Assembly (NCBI GenBank): GCA_038380435.1
Contig: JAWZYU010000025.1
Span: 29,426,707-29,490,706, forward strand
Direction of reading: 5' to 3'
Length of the DNA stretch: 64,000 nt
DNA from: Ryuthela nishihirai
Taxonomy: Eukaryota > Arthropoda > Arachnida > Araneae > Heptathelidae
The stretch's first letter is position 1. The number at the start of each line of letters is the position of its first letter. This document shows positions 23,248-34,042 of this stretch, piece after piece. A program made the translations under genes and the position numbers. The notes under the pieces are model-generated. The model made no database searches, had not been told where the DNA came from, and saw nothing but the letters and a program-made list of their open reading frames with translations.

Positions 23248-23606
23248 AATGCCCTTGAGTTCTTTGTTTATTTCCTTTAAAATATATGTAGAAATATTAT
23301 CAGTTCCACAAGACTTTCCAGAATTTAAATTCTTTATAACTGCTTCTACTTCAATGTCGTATATTTCTTCAATAAAGAATGAACTGTATATTTCTTTAAA
23401 TGGAAATATCTCAATATCATTTGATTCTGGAATAGTTTGGGTTAATTTATATATTATACCAGTGAAATAGTCGTTGAAAGCATTAGCTAAAGCTACTGGA
23501 TTTTTCTATTTCACTATATTTTTGATCATTATCAACAATTATTTTAGGACAATTGTATTCTTTTTTAGTTCTTCCACTCAACTCATTAATGATATCCCAT
23601 TGTTTC

Positions 23607-24115
23607 TTAAAATTTACTTTGATATAACAATAATTTATTGCTATAATAGTTTGATTTCGCTTCCCTGATAACTTTAGTTAAGGTATTACGATATTTCTTG
23701 TAATTTTGAACTAAATTTGTTCCATTGATATTATTCTCACTTTGCAATTTAAACATTCTATTTCTTTCTTTGATAGAAACTAAAATTGCATCTGAAATCC
23801 ACGGCTTAAATTTCTTACTCACTTTTATATTTCTTTCAATTGAAGTAGCTTCATCTATCATATAATTAATTCTCTGATAAAGTTCTCAAAAGAACTATTA
23901 ATATCAGGATCAATTATAATTGAACTCCAATCCTTTACGCTCAACATATTTTTTAATTTACTTATATTAGTTTTCCTTTTATTTATAGTGTTAGGTTTCG
24001 AATTAATGTGTTTCATGTCATTTCTTACAGTATGTAAACCAACAAAATAATGATCTGAAATATGTAGTTTAATAATGTACGCTGTTAAATCCCTGCTGTT
24101 AAAATTCCTTACAAA
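23607..24115 (-). pseudogene. ORF2 fragment: endonuclease end and linker
   Basis: Two adjoining minus-strand frames. The first (element part roughly 24115-23858) carries SDHYFV, matching the conserved SDH of apurinic-type endonucleases (H is catalytic in the family), and continues into a K-rich spacer. The second (23861-23607) has KPWISDAILVSIKERNR and YKKYRNTLTKVIREAKSNYY, the usual linker before the reverse transcriptase. A frame break separates them. The reading frame of the first extends upstream into SINE sequence, which is not part of the element. Confidence 0.75.
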
Positions 24116-24132
24116 CAAATGATGAATGTAGG

Positions 24133-24319
24133 GTTGGGTTGTTTTACCTCTGAGCGGCACTTTTTTTGCACACAATGGCTAAATGACCAGGTCACAAGGA
24201 CCCCGAGGGCTCAGAAGGTTAGGGGGTTGGGTTGTTTCACCTCTGAGCGGCACTTTTTTTGCACACAATGGCTAAATGACCAGGTCACAAGGACCCCGAG
24301 GGCTCAGAAGGTCAGGGGG
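24133..24319 (-). mobile_element. SINE-A tail block, tandemly duplicated (2 x 93 bp)
   Basis: Two nearly identical copies of the SINE-A 3' end (24133-24226 and 24227-24319) lie head to tail, each ending GGCTCAGAAGGT(T/C)AGGGGG. The second abuts a complete younger SINE-A. Confidence 0.85.
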
Positions 24320-24720
24320 TTTGGTTGTTTTACCTCTGAACGGCACTTTTTTGTACACAATGGGCTAAATGGCCAGGTCACATGGACGCCGAAGGCTCAG
24401 AGAAGGTTGGGGGAGGGGACCCACTGGAACAGCTGTTGGGAGACAGATGGTAGGCTCCCATCAAGGATATCCAGCGTGTTCTTTAACGTGCACAGAGTAT
24501 GGCACTCCCCACACGGGGCCACGGCTTAACGTCCCATCCGACGGACGGCGGCCTTTCCAAGCCCATCGGTGTCCCCTACTGACCGTGGGCAGGACGGGGA
24601 ATTTTACGGAGATAAATCTCAACGCTGACCCAGCTGGGCATAAATTATCTATACAAGGGGAACCTGGGAACTACAGATTACGAACCTGGCGTGCTACCGA
24701 CTGAGTCACCCCCGCCCCCG
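24320..24720 (-). mobile_element. SINE-A, nearly complete, nested
   Basis: Near-consensus copy with a small insertion (CATAAATTATCTATACAAGG) replacing part of the B-box region near 24,639. Flanked by AAGGTCAGGGGG (24308-24319) and AACGTTAGGGGG (24721-24732), a 12-bp duplication with two mismatches inside an older SINE-A. Confidence 0.9.
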
Positions 24721-24979
24721 AACGTTAGGGGGACGGGACCCACTAAACAGCTGTTAGGAGACTGATGTTATTCTTACACAGGCACAAGGTATATCGTCTC
24801 CCGCACATGGACCACGATTTAATGTCCCATCCGACAGCTTCCCAAACCCATCAGTGTCCCTTATTCAACGACGGCAGTGTGTGGAGTTTTGAGGAGACAA
24901 ATTTCAACGCCGGCACAGGTGGGAATCGAACCTAGGAAAATTACGAGTCTGATACGCTACCGTCTAACCACCTCGCCCC
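24721..24979 (-). mobile_element. SINE-A, old copy, head-side half
   Basis: Strongly diverged, ending with a decayed tRNA head. It is the remainder of the copy whose tail lies at 24133-24319. Confidence 0.8.
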
Positions 24980-25085
24980 TTTAATTTCAGAGGGGGGGGG
25001 GGTCTGAGAATAAGATTTGAGTAAGGTATCCCAATTACTAAAATATTCCACCAGACAGGAAAGGTTAAAATGATATTCAACAGAT

Positions 25086-27750
25086 CAGTAGTTCTCAACC
25101 TTTTATGCTTCAGGTACAGTCTCTCAAAAAAGTATCCGAACATTATGGTTCATTACAGAATTCAGAAAAAATATCTGGCAACGATTTTTTTAGAAATGAG
25201 TGATCTGGCAACCTTCGTGTCACGTGACACGAAGGTTGCCAGATCACCAATTTCTAAAAATATCGTTGCCAGATATTTTTTCTGAATTCTGTAATCAACC
25301 ATAGTGTTCGGATATTTTTTTGAGCGACTGTACTCCCTGGAAATGTGTATTTAACTGGCGTACCCCTTGTATAGATAGATAAAAACTATAGTTACAGTAT
25401 AACAATGGGAATAAAATAAAACATATATATCAATGGTTCTCAACCTTTTATGCTTCACGTACTCCCTGGAAATGTGTATGTAACTGGCGTACCCCTTGTA
25501 TAGATAAATAAAACTATAGTTATAGTATAACAATATGAATAAAATAAAACATATATATCATTGGTTCTCAACCTTTTATGCTTCACGTACCCCCTGGAAA
25601 TGTGCATGTAACTGGCGTACCCCTTGTATAGATAGAAAAAACTATAGTTATAGTATAACAATGGGAATAAAATAAACATATATATCAGTGGTTCTCAACC
25701 TTTTATGCTTCACGTACTCCCTGGAAATGTGTATGTAACTGGCGTACCCCTTGTATAGATAGATAAAACTATAGTTATATTATAACAATGGGAATAAAAT
25801 AAAACATATATATCAGTGGTTCTCAACCTTTTATGCTTCACGTACTCCCTGGAAATGTGTATGTAACTGTCGTACCCCTTGTATAGATAGTTAAAACTAT
25901 AGTTATATTATAACAATGGGAATAAAATAAAACATATATATCAGTGGTTCTCAACCTTTTATGCTTCACATACCCCCTGGAAATGTGTATGTAACTGGCG
26001 TACCCCTTGTATAGATAGATAAAAACTATAGTTATAGTATAACAAAGGGAATAAAATAAAACATATATATCAGTGGTTCTCAACCTTTAATGCTTCACAT
26101 ACCCCCTGGAAATGTGTATGTAACTGGCGTACCCCTTGTATAGATATACTATAACTATAGGTTTTATCTAACAATGAGAATAAAACAAAACATATATATC
26201 AGTGGTTTTCAACCTTTTATGCTTCACGTACCCCCTGGAAATGTGTATGTAACTGGCGTACCCCTTGTATAGATAGATAAAAACTATAGTTATAGTATAA
26301 CAATAGGAATAAAACAAAACATATATATCAGTGGTTTTCAACCTTTTATGCTTCACGTACCCCCTGGAAATGTGTATGTAACTGGCGTACCCCTTGTATA
26401 GATAGATAAAAACTATAGTTATAGTATAACAATAGGAATAAAATAAAACATATATATCAGTGGTTCTCAACCTTTAATGCTTCACGTACCCCCTGGAAAT
26501 GTGTATGTAAGTGGCGTACCCCTTGTATAGATAGATAAAAACTATAGTTATAGTATAACAATGGGAATAAAATAAAACATATATATCAGTGGTTCTCAAC
26601 CTTTTATGCTTCACATACCCCCTGGAAATGTGTATGTAACTGGCGTACCCCTTGTATAGATAGATAAAACTATAGTTATAGTATAACAATGGGAATAAAA
26701 TAAAACATATATATCAGTGGTTCTCAACCTTTTATGCTTCAGGTACTCCCATTTGGAAATGTGTATGTAACCGGCGTACCCCTTGTATAGATATATAAAA
26801 ACTGTAGTTATAGTATAACAATGGGAAAAAAATAAAACCTATATATCAGTGGTTCTCAACCTTTTATGCTTCACGTACCCCCTGGAAATGTGTATGTAAC
26901 TGGCGTACCCCTTGTATGCATAGATAGATAAAACTATAGTTATAGTATAACAATGGGAATAAAATAAAACATATATATCAATGGTTCTCAACCTTTTATG
27001 CTTCACGTACCCCCTGGAAATGTGTATGTAACTGGCGTACCCCTTGTATAGATAGATAAAACTATAGTTATATGATAACAATGGGAATAAAATAAAACAT
27101 ATATATCAGTGGTTCTCAACCTTTTATGCTTCACGTACCCCCTGGAAATGTGTATGTAACTGGCGTACCCCTTGTGTAGATAGATAAAACTATAGTTATA
27201 GTATAACAATGGGAATGAAATAAAACATCTATATATCAGTGGTTCTCAACCTTTTATACTTCACGTACCCCCTGGAAATGCGTATGTAACTTGCGTACCC
27301 CTTGTATAGATAGATAAAACTGTAGTTGTATTATAACAATGGGAATAAAATAAAACATCTATATATATATCAGTGGTTCTGAACCTTTTATGCTTCACGT
27401 ACCACCTGGAAATGTGTATGTAACCCTTGTATAGATAGATAAAACTATAGTTATAGTAGAACAATAGGAATAAAATGAAACATATATATCAGTGGTTCTC
27501 AACCTTTTTTGCTTCACGTACCCCTGGAAATGTGTATGTAACTGGCGTTCACCTTGTACAGATAGATAAAACTATAGTCATAGTATTACAATGGGAATAA
27601 AATAAAACATATATATCCGTGGTTTTCAAACTTTTATGCTTCACGTACCTCTTGGAAATGTATATGTCACTGGTACGTGACCTTACGTACCAGTGACCTT
27701 GTACAGACACTTTGTACAGATAGATAAAACTATAGTTATATTATAACAAT
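25086..27750. repeat. 128-bp satellite (about 19 units)
   Basis: Units start CAGTGGTTCTCAACCTTTT, pass through CGTACCCCCTGG and GGCGTACCCCTTGTATAG, and end in an ATAAAATAAAACATATATAT segment. Starts such as 25686, 25814 and 25942 give a 128-bp period. The right-hand units (27,360-27,750) are more diverged and shortened. Minus-strand frames reading YNYSFIYLYKGYASYIHISR are products of the repeat. Confidence 0.95.
25117..25330. mobile_element. MITE-1, copy 2, in the first 128-bp unit
   Basis: 214 bp with CAGT at the left end and ACTG at the right, arms inverted about a TCACGTGA centre. TA duplicated at 25115-25116 and 25331-25332. Removing it restores CAGGTACTCCCTGG of the satellite unit, so it inserted after that unit existed. 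Confidence 0.95.
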
Positions 27751-27942
27751 TGGAATAAAGCATATATACATTAAATTTTGTATTCATAAATTACATATAT
27801 TGATAAACACAAAAAAATGACATTTTTTGCAGATCAGTGTTGCCAGTTTAGCGACTTTTTTACTAGATCTAGCGACTTTTGTACTCTCACTGCGTAATCC
27901 CATAAAAGTTTACCGCGTACCCCACCTTGACAACCCCTGCTC

Positions 27943-28356
27943 TATGGAATAAAATTTTTTAGCTGCTTTTTAAATCGATTTTTTAGTGTGGGACATATAC
28001 TATTGTGCTAAAATAAAATTATTCAAGACAACTCTTTTGGATTCCAAAGCATTTAGGCAAGTTTGAGATTTAGTGTAAGACGATCAGATTTTCGGTGGTA
28101 TGTCTTTGGATACCTTGGGTACGTCTATTGCAAGCGAATGAAACGATCAGGAATGATCGGCAATGAATTTTGTGTCCCTAAAGGGGTGGAATCCCCCAAG
28201 AAAACGGTTGCAAATCTTCGAGCTTAGGGCATCTTTATTCAAATCGTGCCTCCATGAGTTTAACCTCTTTAAAAGGGCTGGTGTGATATTGGATAACCTT
28301 GCTTCACTTTAATAAATCTATTGCTCCATGTGTTGGTGTGATACCTAACATATCTC
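27943..28356. other. Unassigned sequence
   Basis: No ORF or repeat recognised. Confidence 0.45.
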
Positions 28357-28366
28357 AACGTTTTTG

Positions 28367-28706
28367 TTTGTTGTGTTCGAGTCCCAGCTGGGTCAGCGTT
28401 GAGACTTATCTCCGCAAAACTCTCCGCCCTATCCACGGTCAGTAGTGGAATACCGATGGGCTTGGCAAGGCCTCCGTCCGTCGGATGGGACGTTAAGCCG
28501 TCTCTCTGTGTACGGGAGAGCCATACCCTGTGAATATTAAAGAACACGCTGGATGGCCTTGACGGGAAGCTACCATCTGTCTCCCAACAGTTGTTTCAGT
28601 GAATCTCCTCCTCCAACCTTCTCTGAGCCTTCGGGGTCTTTGTGACCTGGCCATTTAGCCCATGGTGTGCAAAAAAGTGCCGCTCGGTGGTAAAATAACC
28701 CAACCC
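28367..28706 (+). mobile_element. SINE-A, truncated at the B box, with TSD
   Basis: Starts near TTCGAGTCCCAG, so the A box is missing. Target duplication AACGTTTTTG at 28357-28366 and 28707-28716. A few non-SINE bases follow the left duplication. Confidence 0.9.
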
Positions 28707-28734
28707 AACGTTTTTGAAATCTACTGCTCGAAAC

Positions 28735-29130
28735 AATCCTACGCATCAATTTTAAGCTCTCTCTACCATCGGTACAGCGAAATTCGAATTTTGACCTCGA
28801 AGGACACGTCGCATCGAAAATTCCACAAAGTGTCTTGGATCTACAACCCGAAATATCACCAGACACCGAATTTTAGCTCTCTAGCGTCTGTAGATCGAAC
28901 CTTTGACTACAAAGGACCTGTCAGATCCAACATTTTGTAGCATTTCTGATATCTAAAACACACCAGACGCCATTTTTCACATTTCTAGCATTCGTAGATC
29001 AACTGCCATAACCTCTATTTGAACTTTAAGGATAAGTCGATGGTTGGATTTTAAATTTTTCTCGAGATCTATGACCCGGATTACCTCTAGATACAAATTT
29101 TTCACAGCTCTACCATTCCTATTTCATAGT
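28735..29130. repeat. Degenerate tandem repeat of about 115 bp
   Basis: Three to four diverged units share ACCAGACRCC, TTTTAGCTCTCTA and a GTAGATCGAA-type block. It looks like an old local array. Confidence 0.55.
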
Positions 29131-29156
29131 TAGATTAGCGTTATCTACTGTCAGTC

Positions 29157-29540
29157 GGGGGTGGGGGTGGCTCAGTCGGTAGCGCGCCAGGCTCGTAATC
29201 AACAGTTCCCAGGTTCGAGTCCCAGCTGGGTGAACGTTGATATTTATCTCCGCAAAACTCCCCGCCCTGCCCATGGTCAGTAGGGGACACCGATGGGCTT
29301 GGAAAGGCGTCGTATGGAACGTTAAGTCGTGGCCCCGTGTGTGGGAGAGCCATACCCTGTGCACGTTAAAGAACACGCTGGATGGCCTTGATGGGAAGCT
29401 ACCATCTGTCTCCTAACAGCTATCCAGTGAGTCCCCTCCTCCAAAGAGCTCTGAGCTCTTCCGGTCCTTGTGATCTGGACATTTAGCCAACTGTAGGCAG
29501 AATAAAAACTGTTGCTCGGAGTATAAAGCAACAACCAAAC
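29157..29540 (+). mobile_element. SINE-A, full length, moderately old
   Basis: Complete tRNA-like head with A and B boxes, body with a short deletion around 29,308, and a decayed tail (AGCAACAACC). Confidence 0.9.
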
Positions 29541-30313
29541 ACATAATCATATTCTCTTAAAGTTTCTATTTTGAAATCACAAATAAATTATTGCAATAAA
29601 ACGAAATATTTCTTTTCGGTAACGACATGAAGGCCTTTTTAAGCCCCTGAAAGTATTGGAGCCAAAATGAAATACGGGTTAAAAATACGGATATGATTTC
29701 CTGTCATATTATTGGTTTTCGCTACTTCACAGAAATCAATGTTTCTACAGGCAGCAGCCTCCAGTTTTGGAAGCAGTAAGTTACAATCGAAAATCTTCTT
29801 AATCTCTTAGAACTGTCTTAAAATTGATTGTTCGTCATTATTGATCACTTAACACGATACGCAGTGGCCTACACAATTCATCATCCATTTATTTTCTGAG
29901 TTTATTAAAAGATCTATAACCTATCATCCATCACATTGTCTCTTGAAGAAAATGGTTTTGACAGAACATCCATTATGTTAACCAATGAGTTGATTGAATG
30001 ATGCACATTTAGTCAACTTCGTATCGACCTGTTTCTCCTGGTTCATGACCCATAAAATCATTCATCATGTTTTTGAGACAACTGAAGTCTTCTATTGATA
30101 ATCTATCTCGTTGGAGCCTTCGGTCGATTGGAGACCAAACAGTTGATTTTTATATTGGTGTTTTTATGAAATCGGAACAAGTGTGAAGAAGTTAAAGCTA
30201 AATTTCTTTTCAGGATCACACTATCTGCATTGGTCGGTTGATACTATGGGATAAATTGCATCTCCAGCTGTAGATGAGATTGGTCCTTAGTTTCCCAGGT
30301 TATCGTCCAGTTG
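29541..30313. other. Unassigned sequence
   Basis: No repeat recognised. A possible 25-nt exon-like motif at 29,751 is described in the findings. Confidence 0.45.
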
Positions 30314-30325
30314 CAGATGGACAGG

Positions 30326-30696
30326 GTTGGGTTGTTTTACCTCTGAGCGGCACTTTTTTGCACACCATGGGCTAAATGGACCCCGAAGTCTCAGAGAAGG
30401 TTGGGGGAGAGGACCCACTGGAACAGCTGTTGGGAGACAGATGGTAGCCTCCCGTCAAGGCCATCCAGCGTGTTCTTTAACGTGCACAGGGTATGGCTCT
30501 CCCGCACACGGGGCCACCGCTTAACGTTCCATCCGACGGACGGCGGCCTTTCCAAGCCCATCGGTGTCTCCTACTGACCGTGGGCAGGGCGGGGAGTTAT
30601 GCGGAGATAAATCTCAACGCTGACCCAGCTGGGACTCGAACCTGGGAACTACAGATTACGAGCCTGGCGCGCTACCGACTGAGCCACCCCCGCCCC
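30326..30696 (-). mobile_element. SINE-A, near-consensus with TSD
   Basis: Only a small deletion after GGGCTAAATGG. Perfect 12-bp duplication CAGATGGACAGG at 30314-30325 and 30697-30708. One of the youngest-looking copies. Confidence 0.95.
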
Positions 30697-30799
30697 CAGA
30701 TGGACAGGTTTCTAGGAAATACGAGAAGATGGTCATGCTACATCTATAACATGAGGTCTTAATTTATGTATGCAGCTGTATAGGTCCATAATTTGAAGT

Positions 30800-31495
30800 T
30801 ACATCGAAGAACCAAAACTTTCTGACCACCTGCCTAATATGATGTTGGTCCTTCACGTGTCACCAAAATAGCTCTTATCCGGCGAGGCATGGACGCTACA
30901 AGATTTGTAAAGGTGTCTTGTGGTATCTGTGGTGCTCTTGCAAGTTACGTGGATGAGCCGCGGCAGATCGGATATGCTGTTCCAACACAAACCACAGATG
31001 CTCGATTGGATTGATGTCTGGGGAATTTGATTTTCCAGGGCAATACTAGAAGTCTTCCTCATGTTCCACGAAACATTCTCGAACAATCCAGGCAGTGTGG
31101 CATGGCGCATTATCCTGCTGAAAGAAGGCACTACTAGAGGGAGATACCGTTGTTATGAAAGGATGTACCTGGTCTGCAATGATGTTTAAGTAGATGGTTG
31201 ACATCATAGATGACATGACATACATGACATACATCATAGACATACAGTCACACAAAAAAATATCCGAACACTATGGTTGATTACAGAATTCAGAAAAAAA
31301 TACCTGGCAACGTTTTTTTAGAAATTAGTGATCTGGCAACCTTCGTGTACGTACAACGAAGGTTGCCAGATCACTAAATTCTAAAAAAATCGTTGCCAGA
31401 TATTTTTTCTGAATTCTGTAATCAACCATAGTGTTCGAATATTTTTTTGAGCGACTGTACATAATTGACTGTACCCAGGGCTTCTCAGCAAAACT
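30800..31495 (-). mobile_element. Tc1-like transposon, 3' half, split by MITE-1
   Basis: Aligns with 53025-53510. The terminal repeat TACATCGAAGAACC is at the left. Minus-strand frames give YLNIIADQVHPF and FFQQDNAPCHTA, the second catalytic-Asp region of Tc1 DDE transposases. The 5' half, including the DNA-binding domain, is absent. It ends where a SINE-A tail begins near 31,490. MITE-1 sits at 31245-31457. Confidence 0.85.
31245..31457. mobile_element. MITE-1, copy 3, in the Tc1-like fragment
   Basis: 213 bp palindrome with a CAGT left end and CGACTG right end, TA at 31243-31244 and 31458-31459. The centre reads CGTGTACGTACAACG. Confidence 0.93.
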
Positions 31496-31570
31496 TTGGG
31501 CCTCTTGGGATCCTTGTAACCTGGCCATTTAATCATGCACAAAAGACCCACTAAGAGATAAAACACAATC
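31490..31570 (+). mobile_element. SINE-A tail fragment
   Basis: Matches the last 80 bases with substitutions (TGTAACCTGGCCATTTAATC, GATAAAACACAATC). Confidence 0.65.
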
Positions 31571-32030
31571 TATGCATTCAAGAGTTATTTTGAATTTATG
31601 ATATAGGAAAAAAAAAAGCGAATTTAAGTCGTTCGATTTGTGTCCAAGCTTTGGTGTGTAACGCAGCTAACTGCTGAATATTGTGCAGCTAACTGCTGAA
31701 TAACGGTAGAATGTGCTGAGATAAGCAACTGAAAGAAGTTGCTGATTAGAACGCGATTTATAAGTTCAGAGAAGTACTTAATACGTTTTTCTGAACATTA
31801 GCTCCCGAATTATCTGGAACATTAGTTCCCGAATTACGGACACGAAGCATTATAGCGGGATTTTTGCATTGACGCCGACAGGTTAAAGAAAAAATTGTTT
31901 TTTTGAGGAGGAAAATGTTCCGATATGATTTGCATCACAAAAAATAATAATTTCTATTTAAAGAGGTAATTTAAAACATATAAAATATTGCTTTGAATAT
32001 AATTAGATAAAAGAAATCCGCAGCCTTTGG
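31571..32030. other. AT-rich unassigned sequence
   Basis: A short imperfect duplication (GCAGCTAACTGCTGAATA twice near 31,660-31,705) and nothing else. Confidence 0.5.
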
Positions 32031-32043
32031 TAAGTTTCTTTCG

Positions 32044-32425
32044 GTTGGGTTGTTTTACCTCTGAGCGGCAATTGTTTACAAACCATGGGCTAAATGGTCA
32101 GGTCACATGGACCCCGAAGGCTCAGAGAAGGTTTTGGGAAGGGACACACTGGAACAGCTGTTGGGAGACAGATGGTAGCCGCCTGTCAAGGCCATCCAGT
32201 GTGTTCTTTAACGTGTAGAGGATATGGCTCTCCTACACACGGAACCACATCTCAAACGTCCAATCCGACGGATTGTGGCCTTCTCAATCCCATCGGTGTC
32301 CCCTACTGACCGTGGGCAGGGCGGGGAATTTTGCGGAGATAAGTCTCAACGCTGACCCAGCTGGGACTCGAACCTAGGAACTACAGATCACGAGCCTGGC
32401 GCGCTAACGCCCCCCTCACCCCCCA
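32044..32425 (-). mobile_element. SINE-A with TSD
   Basis: Full body, decayed head. Target duplication AAGTTTCTTTCGG at 32031-32043 and AACTTTCTTTCGG at 32426-32438 (one mismatch). Confidence 0.9.
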
Positions 32426-32703
32426 ACTTTCTTTCGGTGTTAGGGTTAAACAACAAGATTTGAGCAAACCTATTGAAGACAAAAAACTTTTGCACTATAA
32501 AACTATAAAACTTTTGCAAGAAATCCCGTCAAAATTCGAAAGCTCAAAATTCGAAATGATGAACTAAAGAGGTGGGAGTGAAAGGAAATCAATTCCAGGT
32601 ATCGAAATCGTATTGATTTCTATAAAGGTCGTTCGAATGAAAAGTAGACGTGCGGAATAAAGGATTTTTTTCTCTGAATACATTGCCCGTTCCTCTTGAC
32701 CCA

Positions 32704-33089
32704 GGGGCGGAGGTGGCTCAGTCGGTGGCGCGCCAAGCTCGTAATCTGCAGTTCCCAGGTTCGAGTCCCAGCTGGGTCAGCGTTGAGATTTGTCTCCGCA
32801 AAATTCCTTGCCCTGCCCACGGTCAGTAGAGGACACCGATGGGCTTGGAAAGGCCGCCTCCGTCGTATTGCACGTTAAGCCGTTGCACCGTGTGCGGGAG
32901 AGCTACACTCTGTGCACGTTAAAGAACACACTGGATGGCCTTGACGGAAGGCTACCATCTGTCTCCCAACAGCTGTTCCAGTGGGTCTCCTTCCCAACCT
33001 TCTCTGAGCCTTTGGGGTCCTTGTGACCTGGCCATTTAGCCCATTGTGTACAAAAAAGTGCCGCTCAGAGGTAAATCAATCCAATCCAA
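32704..33089 (+). mobile_element. SINE-A, full length with perfect TSD
   Basis: A and B boxes intact, tail CAATCCAATCCAA. Target duplication CCTCTTGACCCA at 32692-32703 and 33090-33101. Confidence 0.95.
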
Positions 33090-33145
33090 CCTCTTGACCC
33101 ATTTGAATCAATGGGAAATTAGGAACATGATACTCTGTTTGTAGG

Positions 33146-33447
33146 GTGGGTCTTAACCCAGTTGGTAGAGCTCCAGGCTCGTAAACTGCAGTCTCCCAAG
33201 TTCCGAAAGGCCTCCGTCCGTCGGATTGGATGGAAAGCCAATGCCCGTGTGCAGGAGAGCCATAACCTGTGCACTTTGAAGAACACGCTGGATTGCCTTG
33301 ACGGCAGGCTTCCATCGGTTTCCCAGCAGTTCTCCAGTGGATCTCCTTCCCCGACTTTCTCTGAACCCTCCGGGTTCTTGTGACCTGGCCATTTCGCCCA
33401 TTGTGTGAAAAAAAGTGCCGCACATAAGTAAAACAGCCCAACTCTAC
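33146..33447 (+). mobile_element. SINE-A, internally deleted, old
   Basis: Altered head (CAGTTGGTAGAGCTCCAGGC), about 90 bp missing around the B box and following region, then body and tail. Confidence 0.82.
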
Positions 33448-33654
33448 CCCGTTGGTAGAATGACTTTGGATGTTCTTTGAGTCATTCTGTGACCTTGAAC
33501 TTCACCTTTTAGTCCAAACGAAACCCCCTTCCTTCAGTGTTTTCTTTTAGAAGACTGAAAATCCCAGTGGCAGATGTCAGGTCTTCAGGGAGTGCCACAC
33601 AATCCCAATGACATGTGTTCAAATTTGTTATTATTAATTGGGCAATATGATAGG

Positions 33655-33812
33655 GGGACGGGTTGTCGCGCCACAGAACAACCTTCATCCTGTGTGTTCT
33701 TTAACATGCACATGGAACCATGGCTTAACATCCCATCCGACTGACAGTAGTCCCTTTCTCACTGTAGCAGAATGGGAGTTAGTAGAAATAAATCTCCATT
33801 CAGGCGCAGCTG
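33655..33812 (-). mobile_element. SINE-A, decayed middle fragment
   Basis: Recognisable by TGTGTTCTTTAACATGCACA, CATCCCATCCGAC and AAATAAATCTCCATTC. Both ends lost. Confidence 0.65.
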
Positions 33813-33817
33813 CGTTG

Positions 33818-34042
33818 TTTGACACTTTTTGTGCTCAATGGGCTAAATGGCCAAGTCACAACAACCCCAAGGGCTCAGAGAAGGCTGGGAGAGGAAACCC
33901 ACTGGATAGCTGTTACGAGACAGATGCATCTTCCCATCAAGGCCATTCAGCGTCTTCTTTAACTTGCATAAGGTATGACTCTCCCGTACAACGGGGTCAT
34001 GGACGACCTTTTCAAGCCCGTTGCTGTTCCCTACTGACTAGG
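33818..34042 (-). mobile_element. SINE-A, old copy (tail side), interrupted
   Basis: Runs to CCCTACTGACTAGG, where the younger SINE inserts. Continues at 34,442. Confidence 0.82.

Larger units (their letters stand above)
21500..24124 (-). mobile_element. 5'-truncated non-LTR retrotransposon (CR1/Jockey-like)
   Basis: In minus-strand order: end of the endonuclease domain with SDHYFV (near 24,050), linker with KPWISDAILVSIKERNR, reverse-transcriptase fingers with NYRPISILPILTKIFEK, palm with the catalytic FADD, then thumb and a C-terminal segment with ENTR. Such ORF2 proteins nick target DNA and copy their RNA into it. The reading frame is broken between blocks. The N-terminal endonuclease and ORF1 are missing at a junction with SINE-A. 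The 3' end near 21,500 has an ATTTGAATTGAATT-type run in element sense. Clade assignment within CR1/Jockey is not possible by eye. Confidence 0.85.
25086..27939. mobile_element. hAT-like element with expanded 128-bp end repeats
   Basis: The left edge reads CAGTAGTTCTCAACC. The right edge, reverse-complemented, reads CAGGGGTTGTCAAGG, followed by GGGGTACGCGG. CAGNGGTTCTCAA ends and nearby CGTACCCC motifs are typical of hAT elements. The interior is mostly a tandem array of the left end. No transposase. An 8-bp target duplication is not visible (left CAACAGAT, right CTCTATGG), so the whole-element reading is inference. Confidence 0.55.

Noticed and set aside
22204..24175. Viral polymerase or intact reverse transcriptase gene
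   Set aside because: Motif order (SDH endonuclease end, linker, NYRPIS, FADD, C-terminal NTR) is that of a non-LTR retrotransposon, and the frame is broken several times.
25351..27464. Family of small YLYKGYASYIHISRGY proteins on the minus strand
   Set aside because: They are translations of the 128-bp satellite. Ends coincide with repeat phase, not with gene signals.
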